A DNA stretch of 64,000 bases from CAIRDP01 sp037134895. Lineage in GTDB: Bacteria; Bacteroidota; Bacteroidia; Bacteroidales; FEN-979. This document shows positions 16,788 to 25,147 of this stretch, piece after piece. The translations under genes were made by a program, and so were the position numbers. The notes beneath the pieces were generated by a model. It worked only from the letters and a program-made list of their open reading frames with translations, had not been told where the DNA came from and searched no databases. Each line of letters begins with the position of its first letter. Position 1 is the stretch's first letter. The stretch lies in NCBI GenBank assembly GCA_037134895.1, contig JBAXLI010000015.1, forward strand, positions 3,073 through 67,072, given 5' to 3'.

Positions 16788-18284
16788 TCACTTCCCCTTC
16801 GCGGTATATTGCTCCATCACCTCAACCAGGCTGCGCTGGCAAACTTTGCAGAAATGGATGTGTCGGGTGTACATGATGCAGTCGAGCTGGGAACGGTAAA
16901 GGCCTTTTGGCGTATAACCTGCTCCTTCGAAAGCACCCACGACATCCTTGTACTTTTCTTTTGAGAAGTATTCGTCCTCCTGCTTGTATTGCTTCATAAA
17001 CAAAGCCTCCATCTCGGCTTCGGGCACGTTGGCTTTGCGCATTTCCTGCCTCTTCTTCTGGATCTCATTCCCGAATTTATCAAACTCTTCCTTGTTCCAT
17101 GGAGTTGGAAGCGGGGTGGACGGATCAACAAGGTCTTTCCATTTGAGGTTGTTCTTGTCGAGCATGGCAGTGATATTCGTTTCCCAGGGCTCGAGCTTGA
17201 TATCCGGCGCCTCGTAAGCAACTGCCGAACTGTAGTATTCATCGGCCAGTCCGGCCATATGATGCCCCAGCTCATGCACCATGATGTAATCGGCGAATTT
17301 GTTGTCGCTCGATACGGTTGTATAAAGGTTGTAGATGCCGCCTCCTCCGTAAGTGCGTTCGTTCACGAGGATCACCATGAAATCATAGGGTACCTGGGAA
17401 GCTACATTTCTCACGGTTTTATTGTCGAAAGTAAGCGCATAACGTTCTGAATCGAAAGCCCCGTACTGCACGCTCAGCGGGGTGCGTTTGAACACACCCG
17501 GATGAGGTTTGCATACTCCCGAAACTTCCGAAGGGGTCTCAACGGCCCGGATATTGATATCTTTTTCATGACTGCGGAAGGGTTCCTGCGCCAATAGCAC
17601 GGCCGACAAACGCTTTGCGTCGCTCCTGAATTTTGCCATTTCGGCTTTTGTATACCCGTCGCCAAGGATCACGATATCGACTTTTTCGGCAGCCGGACCG
17701 TTTTCCCGGATCACGTCAACAACATTGGTGTGTGTGAGATCTGCAGGGTTCACTTCTCTGGCCGACGGATCCACATCCGCAGTCCATATTGTTTTGAATT
17801 TATTGGTCTGCGGATTGCGTTTTCCCATCAGCACAGTCACCGGTTTTTTCGGCCAGGGAAAACGAATGGATTCATTGAATGAACCCCAGGTCTGATCAGC
17901 TTCAGGAGTACTCTGCCATTCGCCGAAAATGCTTGCAAATCCGCGGGAAAAAAGCAGTGTTTTGCTATCCTTGTCGATGACCTGGAAAAAGTACGGACCG
18001 AGTTCAAGTTTATCGATCAAAACGAATTTGTTCCCGGGCCAGGCCCCGTCTGAAACAATTCGGTCGGTCGCAAAATGTTCTTCCTTGGAAGTGCCGCTGT
18101 GATTGTAATCAAACCGCATGGTTTTATCGCTGAAATACTGGTCAAATGAGACATTGCCGTTGTCGACGACCTTGATCTCAGTTTTAATGGAATCGGATTT
18201 CACCGAAGCAGTTTGTTGTTTTGCAGGCTGGTTGCATGAAGCCAGCATTCCAGCCAAAGCAAGAAAGAGGAAATACTTTTTCAT
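16788..18284 (-). CDS. M64 family metallopeptidase (IgA-peptidase-like), lipoprotein
   Basis: The ATG at 18284 gives 498 residues with a lipoprotein signal peptide: lipobox LASC, Cys17. A beta-sandwich-like N-terminal domain (~40-180) precedes the protease domain. The zinc site is HELGHHMAGLADEYY, with His337, Glu338 and His341 and the downstream Asp-Glu-Tyr typical of the M64 motif. ILGDGYTKAEM and FMVILVNERTYGGGGIYN are other conserved family blocks. M64 enzymes are secreted zinc endopeptidases; the founding enzyme cleaves IgA, but environmental homologues have unknown targets. It is the last gene of the sigma/anti-sigma operon, 49 bp after the beta-repeat protein, so it may be part of that regulon. 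Confidence 0.88.
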   Translation of the reverse strand: MKKYFLFLALAGMLASCNQPAKQQTASVKSDSIKTEIKVVDNGNVSFDQYFSDKTMRFDYNHSGTSKEEHFATDRIVSDGAWPGNKFVLIDKLELGPYFFQVIDKDSKTLLFSRGFASIFGEWQSTPEADQTWGSFNESIRFPWPKKPVTVLMGKRNPQTNKFKTIWTADVDPSAREVNPADLTHTNVVDVIRENGPAAEKVDIVILGDGYTKAEMAKFRSDAKRLSAVLLAQEPFRSHEKDINIRAVETPSEVSGVCKPHPGVFKRTPLSVQYGAFDSERYALTFDNKTVRNVASQVPYDFMVILVNERTYGGGGIYNLYTTVSSDNKFADYIMVHELGHHMAGLADEYYSSAVAYEAPDIKLEPWETNITAMLDKNNLKWKDLVDPSTPLPTPWNKEEFDKFGNEIQKKRQEMRKANVPEAEMEALFMKQYKQEDEYFSKEKYKDVVGAFEGAGYTPKGLYRSQLDCIMYTRHIHFCKVCQRSLVEVMEQYTAKGK

Positions 18285-18333
18285 ATAAAGTGATTTTGGG
18301 TTCGGGAATGTAAAGTTAATCATTCCCGTCTAA

Positions 18334-19647
18334 TCACTTCAGCTTTACCGATCCTTCATACATTTGAAGTTTTACTGCAGACGCTGTATTCTCATCCCCT
18401 CCCTGGGTTACACCCAGGTATTCGAAGTCTTCGTCTTCCTTATGATATTTGATTTCCCTGAATGCCGACTTAGGATAATCGAAGCTGGTGTATTTCATTT
18501 CGGCATCAAGCTTGTAGGGGGTGCCGTATTCGAAGAGCAGCTCGAGTTCGGTATACTTGCTGTTAATACTGATCCCTGTGAATTTTTTGCCCACCTGCAG
18601 CACGGTGATCTTGTCTTCGAAGCTGTTTAGGAAATTCAGGTTGCCGTCGAGCCGTGAAATCCTGTAGGTGCTGTAATTTGAACTGGCTTTGAGGTCCCCT
18701 GTTTGCTCACAATTGAATTTATTTTCAAAGGAAGATGTAAACACGATAGCTTTACAGGAAATGAATTCCACTGAACTGTATTTTGCCGCTATGGCGATGA
18801 TGTTCCCGTTTCCGGCTTTTAACTTGCACTCAAACAGGTCAAAGGTTGACTTGTTGAAATCGGACAGGTTCAGGGTAGTGTATTTCGCCCTCACATTGAG
18901 ATCTCCATGACGTTTCACGGTGACCTTGTCTTCATAGGAATCAATATTCAGCGAACCGGCAGTACCGATTTCGTTTTCGGAATACTTTGAATCGAGCTTG
19001 ATATTCCCTGCATGCCTCAGCGTGAGATTATTCTCGTAAAGCTTGAGGCTGATATCCTGAACAGAGTCTATTTCGGTTTTCCCGTATTTCGCGGTGATGT
19101 CCCCGCAGTTCGGAAGCTTTCCGGCTGAGAAGTCAGTCTCGTACAGGTCGAGGATGATCTTTCCGTCCAGGTCTGGCAAAGTCGCGTTTTCATAAGCCTG
19201 GGTAAGGTTCAGCGCATTGCTTTTCGGCATTGTAAGAACAAAGGAAAGATCGAGTTTAGCCAATTTTGCAGTGCTGCCGTCAAGAAAAGTGATCTTAAAC
19301 TTTCCGGGGATCATCCCGTTCATCATGCTATAGAACCTGGTGTTGAATTTCACTTTGTCTCCATCCTGAACGAAGGCCATTTTTTTAATTTCCTCCAGGG
19401 CTTTCTGCACCTGTTCTTCGTCCCCGTCGACCGAGATTGAAACGTCAACTTTAACAGAGTTTTTCTCCCAGGTTTCCACCTTGAGAGCGCCGAACTTGTT
19501 CTCAAATATGATCTGTGTTTCTGGTTTGACAACCCTTTCGAAAGAATAGGTTTCTTTTCTTTCTTTTAATTCGCTGGCGGATGTCATTAAGGGGAATGCC
19601 AGGCAGCCCAGCATCAGCAGGCTATAGAATATGCTTTTCGTTTTCAT
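18334..19647 (-). CDS. Exported beta-repeat protein (DUF4097/adhesin-like), in ECF sigma operon
   Basis: The ATG at 19647 starts a signal peptide (MKTKSIFYSLLMLGCLAFP, cleavage near SASE) and a 437-residue product; it overlaps the end of the anti-sigma gene by 26 bp. The mature protein begins YSFERVVKPETQIIFENKFG, typical of DUF4097-like proteins found beside anti-sigma factors. It then repeats a ~20-residue beta unit: LYENNLTLRHAGNIKLDSKY, SYEDKVTVKRHGDLNVRAKY and similar, with K/S-Y-[ST] ends. This predicts a right-handed beta helix on the cell surface or in the periplasm. No enzyme motif is present. Operon position suggests it is a main product of the ECF sigma response. Confidence 0.7.
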   Translation of the reverse strand: MKTKSIFYSLLMLGCLAFPLMTSASELKERKETYSFERVVKPETQIIFENKFGALKVETWEKNSVKVDVSISVDGDEEQVQKALEEIKKMAFVQDGDKVKFNTRFYSMMNGMIPGKFKITFLDGSTAKLAKLDLSFVLTMPKSNALNLTQAYENATLPDLDGKIILDLYETDFSAGKLPNCGDITAKYGKTEIDSVQDISLKLYENNLTLRHAGNIKLDSKYSENEIGTAGSLNIDSYEDKVTVKRHGDLNVRAKYTTLNLSDFNKSTFDLFECKLKAGNGNIIAIAAKYSSVEFISCKAIVFTSSFENKFNCEQTGDLKASSNYSTYRISRLDGNLNFLNSFEDKITVLQVGKKFTGISINSKYTELELLFEYGTPYKLDAEMKYTSFDYPKSAFREIKYHKEDEDFEYLGVTQGGDENTASAVKLQMYEGSVKLK

Positions 19648-20260
19648 ACTTTTTGTTCTTTTCGATTTCATTCAGTGTTTTTTCAATCACCCTGATCTTT
19701 AATTCATAGCAGCGGATAATGCCTTTTAATATTTTCGGCTGGCTGCCGAGTTCATGAAGGTCGCTCATGTAAGTCTGGTACTGCTTGTCTATCTGCTCCA
19801 GTTGCTGCATCATTTCATAATAGTTGTCGCGACTGGCCCCTGATTTTTTCACCTCCTCCATTTTCTGCAATACTGTAAGCCTGAAAAAATTCTCCTCTTC
19901 TCCCAGTTGCTTCGATACATTTTGAAGTGAAAAACTGAGTTCTGAAGTCTGCCTGTGTTTTATTACCAATGTAGCGGCTACGCCGGATGATATCAGCAGA
20001 AGAATCACGGCTGCGGCGCTGAGCAAGCGGATCCTCAGCCTCCGGCTTTTATTAAGCTCTGCTGAAATCCCTTTCCAGATCTTCTCATCATCAGGAACCT
20101 CCACATCCTGCATCCCGCATCCCGCATCCTGCATCTTGCATCCTGCATCCTGCATCCCGCATCCCGCATCCTGCATCCCGAATCCCGCATCCTGCATCTT
20201 GTATCTTGCATCTTGTATCTTGTATCTTGCATCCAACATCTCTTCAAACTTACTTTTCAT
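19622..20260 (-). CDS. Anti-sigma-factor-like membrane protein with heptapeptide repeats encoded by a 7-bp array
   Basis: This 212-residue protein overlaps the sigma gene by 11 bp (ATG within its last codons), a sign of translational coupling. Residues ~9-52 are six imperfect heptapeptides ending MQD (ARYKMQD, AGFGMQD, AGCGMQD, AGCKMQD), produced by the 7-bp DNA array at 20103-20235. Cytosolic residues ~53-75 (PDDEKIWKGISAELNKS) resemble the start of usual Bacteroidota anti-sigma proteins. A single membrane span lies at ~78-100. The periplasmic part is a long coiled coil (~115-210). No zinc-binding HxxxCxxC motif is seen. The repeat expansion inserts Cys-rich sequence exactly where the sigma-binding region should be, so activity is uncertain. 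Confidence 0.65.
   Translation of the reverse strand: MKSKFEEMLDARYKIQDARYKMQDAGFGMQDAGCGMQDAGCKMQDAGCGMQDVEVPDDEKIWKGISAELNKSRRLRIRLLSAAAVILLLISSGVAATLVIKHRQTSELSFSLQNVSKQLGEEENFFRLTVLQKMEEVKKSGASRDNYYEMMQQLEQIDKQYQTYMSDLHELGSQPKILKGIIRCYELKIRVIEKTLNEIEKNKKYENEKHIL
20103..20235. repeat. Nineteen-unit heptanucleotide array inside the anti-sigma gene
   Basis: 133 bp read as 19 tandem 7-mers of the form G(C/T)ATC(C/T)(C/T) on the plus strand, with only the first and a few internal units varying. The array is free of stops in all three minus-strand frames. Because 7 is not a multiple of 3, gain or loss of one unit shifts the downstream frame, while three units restore it. Confidence 0.85.
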
Positions 20261-20807
20261 ACACCTTTTTCATTAGCGATTCCTGAAGCAGGCTTACAGC
20301 CCTCCGGTATTGAGATTTCGACGTCGACTCCGAAATCCCCAACATCCCTGCGACATCCGAATGCCTGTATCCTTCGAGAAGGTGAAGTACGCATACCACT
20401 CTTGCACCTTCGGGAAGACGCAGGATAGCCTGGTGGATCTCATCCGCCGTGATATCATCAAAAGAAAACTCCGGATCCGCAGCATCCGCCATATCCTTAT
20501 CCTTATCCTCAAACTCAACGAATACCGGTTTTTGTTTTCGTATATGGTTCAGGCATTGGTTGACAACAATCCTTCTCAGCCATGCACCCAGGGTACTCTG
20601 GAAGCGAAACGAGGGAAGTTCCCTGAACATCTTCACAAAAGCCTCCTGCAGAAGGTCTTCAGCTTCGGATTTGTTCGAAACCATTCGCAAACATAGGTTG
20701 TACATGGTACGGGAATATTGCTTGTACAAACGATACTGGGCCACACGGTCGCCCCGGATACACGATCGTATAAGTTCCTGGTTGATATCCGGGATGTTTG
20801 ACTCCAA
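20250..20807 (-). CDS. ECF-family RNA polymerase sigma factor
   Basis: This 185-residue protein has region 2 (residues ~22-90; YRLYKQYSRTMYNLCLRM, then SEAEDLLQEAFVKMF and LGAWLRRIVVNQCLNHIRK). An acidic linker (~95-118) follows. Region 4 (~120-178) contains LPEGARVVCVLHLLEGYRH and the helix-turn-helix GMLGISESTSKSQYRRA. There is no region 1 or 3, as usual for the family. It directs transcription of a small stress- or surface-related regulon, usually including its own operon. The next gene is its likely membrane anti-sigma partner (11-bp overlap), followed by the beta-repeat protein and the M64 peptidase. Between this gene and the divergent 20974 gene no perfect housekeeping box was seen, in line with self-activation. 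Confidence 0.9.
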   Translation of the reverse strand: MESNIPDINQELIRSCIRGDRVAQYRLYKQYSRTMYNLCLRMVSNKSEAEDLLQEAFVKMFRELPSFRFQSTLGAWLRRIVVNQCLNHIRKQKPVFVEFEDKDKDMADAADPEFSFDDITADEIHQAILRLPEGARVVCVLHLLEGYRHSDVAGMLGISESTSKSQYRRAVSLLQESLMKKVYEK

Positions 20808-20973
20808 TTCCGTGTTGTTTAATGAAAAGACACCTGTACTATGCGAAAGTTGGAATTAAAGGTAAAAAATCTTTTTCTCCGGAATACCGTTTAAATTACT
20901 TGTAACTCAGGAGACTTTATAACGTCCTACATTTATTCAATGATTTCACAATATTCAAAACAATAGTTGCCTT

Positions 20974-22176
20974 ATGAGAAAATTCACAGTTTCGTTTGCC
21001 ATGACTGGCTTGTTAATCCTGATGATGTTGACAGTTAAAAGCTTTGCTCAGTATACAACAATCGAGGGCGCAAAGGATTATATCAATGACAGACTTTCGC
21101 ACTCTATAATCCAGAAGGTTGATTCTGCCGGAACCGTGACTATCAGTGCCCCTGGTGAAAAAATTAAATTCAGATTACAGGATGTCTCCTTTAATTATAA
21201 TGGTGGAAATAATGATGACCGTGTGAGGGTTTATTGTGATAATTGCATAGAGCATTATGAGCACAAAGAGCTCTCTGAAAAAACCAGCCGGCAGTCATTC
21301 CTGTGTGAATCAGAGAAAGAGGCTTATGAAGTGATCAATGCTTTCAGATATCTGAAAAAAATGACTGCCTCGAACAAAAAGGGTGTAATGACCTATGGAA
21401 AAAAATTGAAAGTTATCGATACAACATTCGGTACAAAAAGCATAGGAGAAGCCATTGATTTCATCAACGACAATCTGTCATTTTCGATGGTTATGGGCAT
21501 AAATGATGAGGGCCTTATGACAATCAATGCTCCTGATGAAGTATTCGAAATTGATTTGAGAGAAGCTGAATTCGGATATAATGATCTCGAGGATGCCTCG
21601 AAAGTGAGGATTTACGGAAATTTCTGCATTGATGTCAAGAACAATCACGGGAAGAAAGAATACCTTTCACGTAAATCATTTCAAACGCCGGGCAGGGTGA
21701 AAGCGTTTAAAGTTATAACAATTTTATACTACCTTAAATGCACTTATAACAATACGGATCCTTCGACTCTGTCCATATTAAAAAATCTTGGTAAAACCAG
21801 GACCGAAGCTTACAAGAATACTACGGAAGCCATTGATTTTATCAATAGCCGTCTTTCTTATTCAATTATTATGGGGATCGATAACAGCGGGAATCTATCG
21901 ATTAACTCCCCCGATAATATATACGCATTTAACATTCATGATGTGAAGATGTCTAAAACAGATCACAGTAATCTGAGTACCGAATGGTTCAGCATACCGT
22001 ACAAACTTGAATATACACCTGGAGTTTTAATGGAATGCCAGGATTGTATTAAACAGTATGATGCACCAGGGACATTTCATACAATGCGTGAACAGGTATT
22101 TCAGTGTGGGAGCATGACAGAAGTGAAGGATGTGCTCAAAGCGTTTGCATATATTCAGGCCCTGGTAAAAAAGTGA
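20974..22176 (+). CDS. Secreted protein made of three diverged copies of one unknown ~100-residue domain
   Basis: This is a 400-residue protein with signal peptide residues 1-25 (cleavage after SFAQ). Three internal copies are seen, near 29-130, 155-255 and 283-395. Each opens with [EG]A-[IK]-D-[FY]-I-N-[DS]-[RN]-L-S, then a short hydrophobic strand, then [ST]-I-[SN]-[AS]-P-[GD], then a strand ending in [FV]-x-[FM]. A conserved Cys-Ile follows (NCIEHY, FCIDVK, DCIKQY), then R-[QK]-S/V-F and a closing helix ending in [FI]-x-Y-[LI]. The fold could be PH- or TBP-like, but no family was recognised. It is a single gene between the sigma operon and the two-component genes, with no clear functional link to either. 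Confidence 0.6.
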   Translation: MRKFTVSFAMTGLLILMMLTVKSFAQYTTIEGAKDYINDRLSHSIIQKVDSAGTVTISAPGEKIKFRLQDVSFNYNGGNNDDRVRVYCDNCIEHYEHKELSEKTSRQSFLCESEKEAYEVINAFRYLKKMTASNKKGVMTYGKKLKVIDTTFGTKSIGEAIDFINDNLSFSMVMGINDEGLMTINAPDEVFEIDLREAEFGYNDLEDASKVRIYGNFCIDVKNNHGKKEYLSRKSFQTPGRVKAFKVITILYYLKCTYNNTDPSTLSILKNLGKTRTEAYKNTTEAIDFINSRLSYSIIMGIDNSGNLSINSPDNIYAFNIHDVKMSKTDHSNLSTEWFSIPYKLEYTPGVLMECQDCIKQYDAPGTFHTMREQVFQCGSMTEVKDVLKAFAYIQALVKK

Positions 22177-22184
22177 GGGATCTC

Positions 22185-23534
22185 TTACAGTGTAATAATA
22201 AAGCTTGTGCTTTCGGCGGATGACTCAAGGTGTATATATCCGTGGTGCAGCCTGAGGATCTGGCGTGAAAGGCTCAAACCAATGCCCGAACCATTGTCTT
22301 TCGTGGTAAAGAAGGGGATGAAAATCTTTTCCTGCACATCTTCAGGGATAAAAGGTCCGTTATTGCTGATCCTGATCACCGGACGGTTCTGACGGGAGAG
22401 GTCAACCCATACTTTGATCTTCCTGTTTTCAGATATGTCTTCCAGGGCCTCCATTGCATTGTTCAGTATATTAATGACAACCTGGGTGAGGAGTTTTTTG
22501 TCACCGGGAATATTCGTGATCCTCGATTCAATTTTCAATTCATGCTGAATATTCAGTTTTTCCATCCTTTCCTTTGAAAGCAGCCAGATCTGGTCAAGCC
22601 ATTCTTTCACCGGGAAGGGGGCAAACTCAGGCTTCGGGATCCTCGTAAGTTTGCGGTAACTGTCGACGAAATTGACCAGCCCTTTGCCCCGTTCTTCAAT
22701 GGTATCAAGGCCCTGGATTACGTTCTCGATGGTTTCTTCATCGACTGTTGAGGGATTGACAGGGTTTCCTTCCTCGAGAAAAAATCTTCTGAGAGTCCCG
22801 GTAAGCGAAACTATAGGCGCTATGCTGTTCATGATTTCATGGGTAAGCACTCTGATCAGTTTCTGCCAGGAATCGAGCTCTTTCTCATCCAGCTCATGCC
22901 TTATGTCCTGCAGGGATATGAGTTTAGACACTTTCCCGCCGTAATGAATCTCCTTTGAACGGATTAGCAGGTTGATCTGGGAATCCTTGCTGAACTGCTT
23001 GAACGAAGAGGCCTCACCGGGTTTGATTGCTGCAAGCAAGGTGAAAAGTTCCGGATTTCTCATTGGGATCAGGTGAAGCGGAGTGAAAGAAGGGATACCG
23101 GCATAATCAAAAGCCTTGTCATTCATGATCTCCACTTCATTATCCTGGTTGATGGCCATCAACCCGGTTGCTGCATGCTGGATAAACGTCCTGAAATATT
23201 TCTCAAGGTATTCATTCTGCAGCTTGATCTGGTTGATCTGTTCGTTCAGCTCGGTAAGGCTTTTATAGAGATGACGCAGGGATTTCTGGCGGATCTGGGT
23301 GGGAAATTTCAGGGATGAATCTTCGTTGCGTATCGCTTCGAAAAAGAAGGCGATCTGACGGTTCGACTGGTTGAAAGTGTAAATTATGGAATAGGCTGAC
23401 ACAGGCACAGGAAGCAAAAACATCAGGTACCAGGAATCCATATGATAAGCTGTTAAAAATCCTGCCAGGAATACTGCAATCAATATGACTGCAATATGTA
23501 TCATTGCCCTTAGGGTGACATGTTTATAGCCCAT
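22185..23534 (-). CDS. Sensor histidine kinase (NtrB-like) partner of the adjacent sigma-54 activator
   Basis: This 449-residue protein's ATG (23534) overlaps the end of the response-regulator gene by 11 bp, so the two are translationally coupled. Two membrane spans at ~9-30 and ~35-53 leave almost no periplasmic loop, so the signal is probably sensed in the membrane or cytosol. A coiled coil at ~85-112 leads into a PAS domain (~115-210). The phospho-acceptor is His232 in VLTHEIMNSIAPI. The HATPase domain has N box NILNNAMEAL, ISNNGPFIP and GSGIGLSLSRQILRLH. The product phosphorylates the NtrC-like regulator. It is the second gene of the leftward pair facing the exporter operon, which is its likely target. 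Confidence 0.9.
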   Translation of the reverse strand: MGYKHVTLRAMIHIAVILIAVFLAGFLTAYHMDSWYLMFLLPVPVSAYSIIYTFNQSNRQIAFFFEAIRNEDSSLKFPTQIRQKSLRHLYKSLTELNEQINQIKLQNEYLEKYFRTFIQHAATGLMAINQDNEVEIMNDKAFDYAGIPSFTPLHLIPMRNPELFTLLAAIKPGEASSFKQFSKDSQINLLIRSKEIHYGGKVSKLISLQDIRHELDEKELDSWQKLIRVLTHEIMNSIAPIVSLTGTLRRFFLEEGNPVNPSTVDEETIENVIQGLDTIEERGKGLVNFVDSYRKLTRIPKPEFAPFPVKEWLDQIWLLSKERMEKLNIQHELKIESRITNIPGDKKLLTQVVINILNNAMEALEDISENRKIKVWVDLSRQNRPVIRISNNGPFIPEDVQEKIFIPFFTTKDNGSGIGLSLSRQILRLHHGYIHLESSAESTSFIITL

Positions 23535-24897
23535 ATTTTTTCATTTTTTTGTACAGGGTGGTACGTGAAATGCCCAGGTTTTTAGCAGCAATACTTAAAC
23601 TCTGGCTGTTGTTTTTTAGTTCATTTTCAACCATGCGTTTTTCCATTTCTTCAAGGGTGAGGTTTTCTCTGCTCACCGATTGAGATGACTGGAATAGGTT
23701 CAGGTCTTGTGGGGAAATTTCCCTGCCTTCGCAGAGGATCACCGCTTTTTCCATGGTATGCTGCAGCTCCCTCACATTCCCCGGCCATTCATATTTCCTT
23801 AGCCGGTCTAAGGCTTTTTGTTGCAACCTTACGCAGGTCTTTTTGTATTTCAGAGCATATTTGCTGATGAAAAAATTGGCCAGGATCTCAATATCCTCAG
23901 GACGTTTGCGTAATGGAGGAAGTTCGATCTGAATGGTATTTATCCTGTAAAGCAGATCCTGCCTGAACTGCTTGTCCTGCACCATCTGCAAGAGGTTTTT
24001 ATTTGTAGTACATATCAGCCTGATATTTACCGGCAGTTCCTTGTTTGAACCGACAGGGATTACCACCCTGTTCTGAAGCATATTCAGCAGTTTCGACTGG
24101 AGATGGAGAGGCAGGTTGCTGATCTCATCAAGAAGCAATGTCCCTTTATCGGCAAGAGCGATTTTCCCGGTACGTTCTTCATATGCGTTGGTGAATGAAC
24201 CTTTGGCGTGCCCAAACATCTCGCTTTCAAACAGGCTTTCGGCTACCGATCCCAGGTCAATGGCAACCAGGAGTTCATTATACCGTTCCGACTGCCGGTG
24301 GATCTCTTTGGCAATAAGTTCTTTTCCTGTGCCGTTCTCACCCGTGATCAGGATGTTGGCATCGGTGCGGGCAACTTTTTTCACAAGGTCAAGGATCTGT
24401 TGCATGGCCGGAGAAACACCGATGATCATCCGCTCATCCCGGTTCATCTCGGTTTTGAGATCCTGTTCTCGTTTTATCAGGTTCCCCACAGCCTGGTTCG
24501 ATCTGCGCAGTTTTAAGGCAGCTTTAAGAGTGGCCAGGAGTTTTTCATTTTCCCAGGGTTTCAGAACAAAATCTGCAGCGCCTTCATGGGTGGCTTTGAC
24601 TGCAGTTTCTATGTCGCCGTATGCTGTAAACATCACAACCTCAACATCAGGTTTTCTTTGTTTGATTTCCCTGAGCCAGTACATCCCTTCATTCCCCGAA
24701 CTTTCGCCTGCCTTGAAGTTCATATCGAGCAATACTACGTCGATTTCCCTGCCCTCTATCTCATGAGGCAGGGTATTGGGGTTTGAGAGTGTGATCACCT
24801 CAAGGAAATCGAACTTCAGGAATAAGCGCAGGGCATTAAGCACGCTTTTATTATCATCCACAATCAGTAAGCGGCCTTCTTTAATTCTTTCATCCAT
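23524..24897 (-). CDS. NtrC-family sigma-54-dependent response regulator with variant GSFTNA loop
   Basis: This is a 457-residue protein. Receiver domain 8-125: acidic pocket Asp14-Asp15, phospho-acceptor Asp58 (LLDMNF), conserved Thr in MFTAYG and Lys in VLKPW. AAA+ domain ~150-390: Walker A GENGTGKE, Walker B GTLLLDEI, and Arg fingers around FRQDLLYRIN. The sigma-54 contact loop reads GSFTNA instead of GAFTGA; the central Phe and Thr are kept but the second Gly is Asn. A Fis-type helix-turn-helix closes the protein (SIAAKNLGISRTTLYKKMKKYG). It activates sigma-54 RNA polymerase when phosphorylated. The divergent operon at 25148 has a well-formed -24/-12 promoter, making it the obvious target. 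Confidence 0.92.
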   Translation of the reverse strand: MDERIKEGRLLIVDDNKSVLNALRLFLKFDFLEVITLSNPNTLPHEIEGREIDVVLLDMNFKAGESSGNEGMYWLREIKQRKPDVEVVMFTAYGDIETAVKATHEGAADFVLKPWENEKLLATLKAALKLRRSNQAVGNLIKREQDLKTEMNRDERMIIGVSPAMQQILDLVKKVARTDANILITGENGTGKELIAKEIHRQSERYNELLVAIDLGSVAESLFESEMFGHAKGSFTNAYEERTGKIALADKGTLLLDEISNLPLHLQSKLLNMLQNRVVIPVGSNKELPVNIRLICTTNKNLLQMVQDKQFRQDLLYRINTIQIELPPLRKRPEDIEILANFFISKYALKYKKTCVRLQQKALDRLRKYEWPGNVRELQHTMEKAVILCEGREISPQDLNLFQSSQSVSRENLTLEEMEKRMVENELKNNSQSLSIAAKNLGISRTTLYKKMKKYGL

Positions 24898-25099
24898 AAT
24901 CTGAAAAGTTTATACCCCCAGGCGGCATTCTCCTCCAACTGAACTAAGTACGATGGAAGGTTTTGGCGCAAAGAGAGTGTAATATATCTCGTAAAAAGTT
25001 TTTAAATGTACAGAAAATTAACACCAAACTGTTCAGTATGTTTACAAAAAATCACATGAAACATATTATAAATAGTTATAAATCAATCATATAAAATTT

Positions 25100-25117
25100 T
25101 TGGCATAAATTTTGCAA
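25100..25117 (+). promoter_or_regulatory. rpoN-dependent: Sigma-54 (-24/-12) promoter of the exporter operon
   Basis: TTGGCATAAATTTTGCAA carries the invariant GG (25102-25103) and GC (25114-25115) at the required 12-bp step, with TGGCA and TTGCA boxes. Predicted start is near 25127, 21 bp before the ATG of the ATPase gene. The divergent neighbour encodes an NtrC-type activator. The ~200 AT-rich bases upstream (24898-25099) should hold its binding sites; only weak partial symmetry was seen there, for example around 25027-25044. Confidence 0.82.
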
Positions 25118-25147
25118 TAGTATGTATCAAAATTAAACAATATACCA

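Noticed and set aside
20103..20235. CRISPR array
   Set aside because: The unit is 7 bp without spacers; no cas genes are present.
25027..25044. Activator-binding palindrome (AAAC-N10-GTTT)
   Set aside because: Only four bases per half site are symmetric, which is common in AT-rich DNA.
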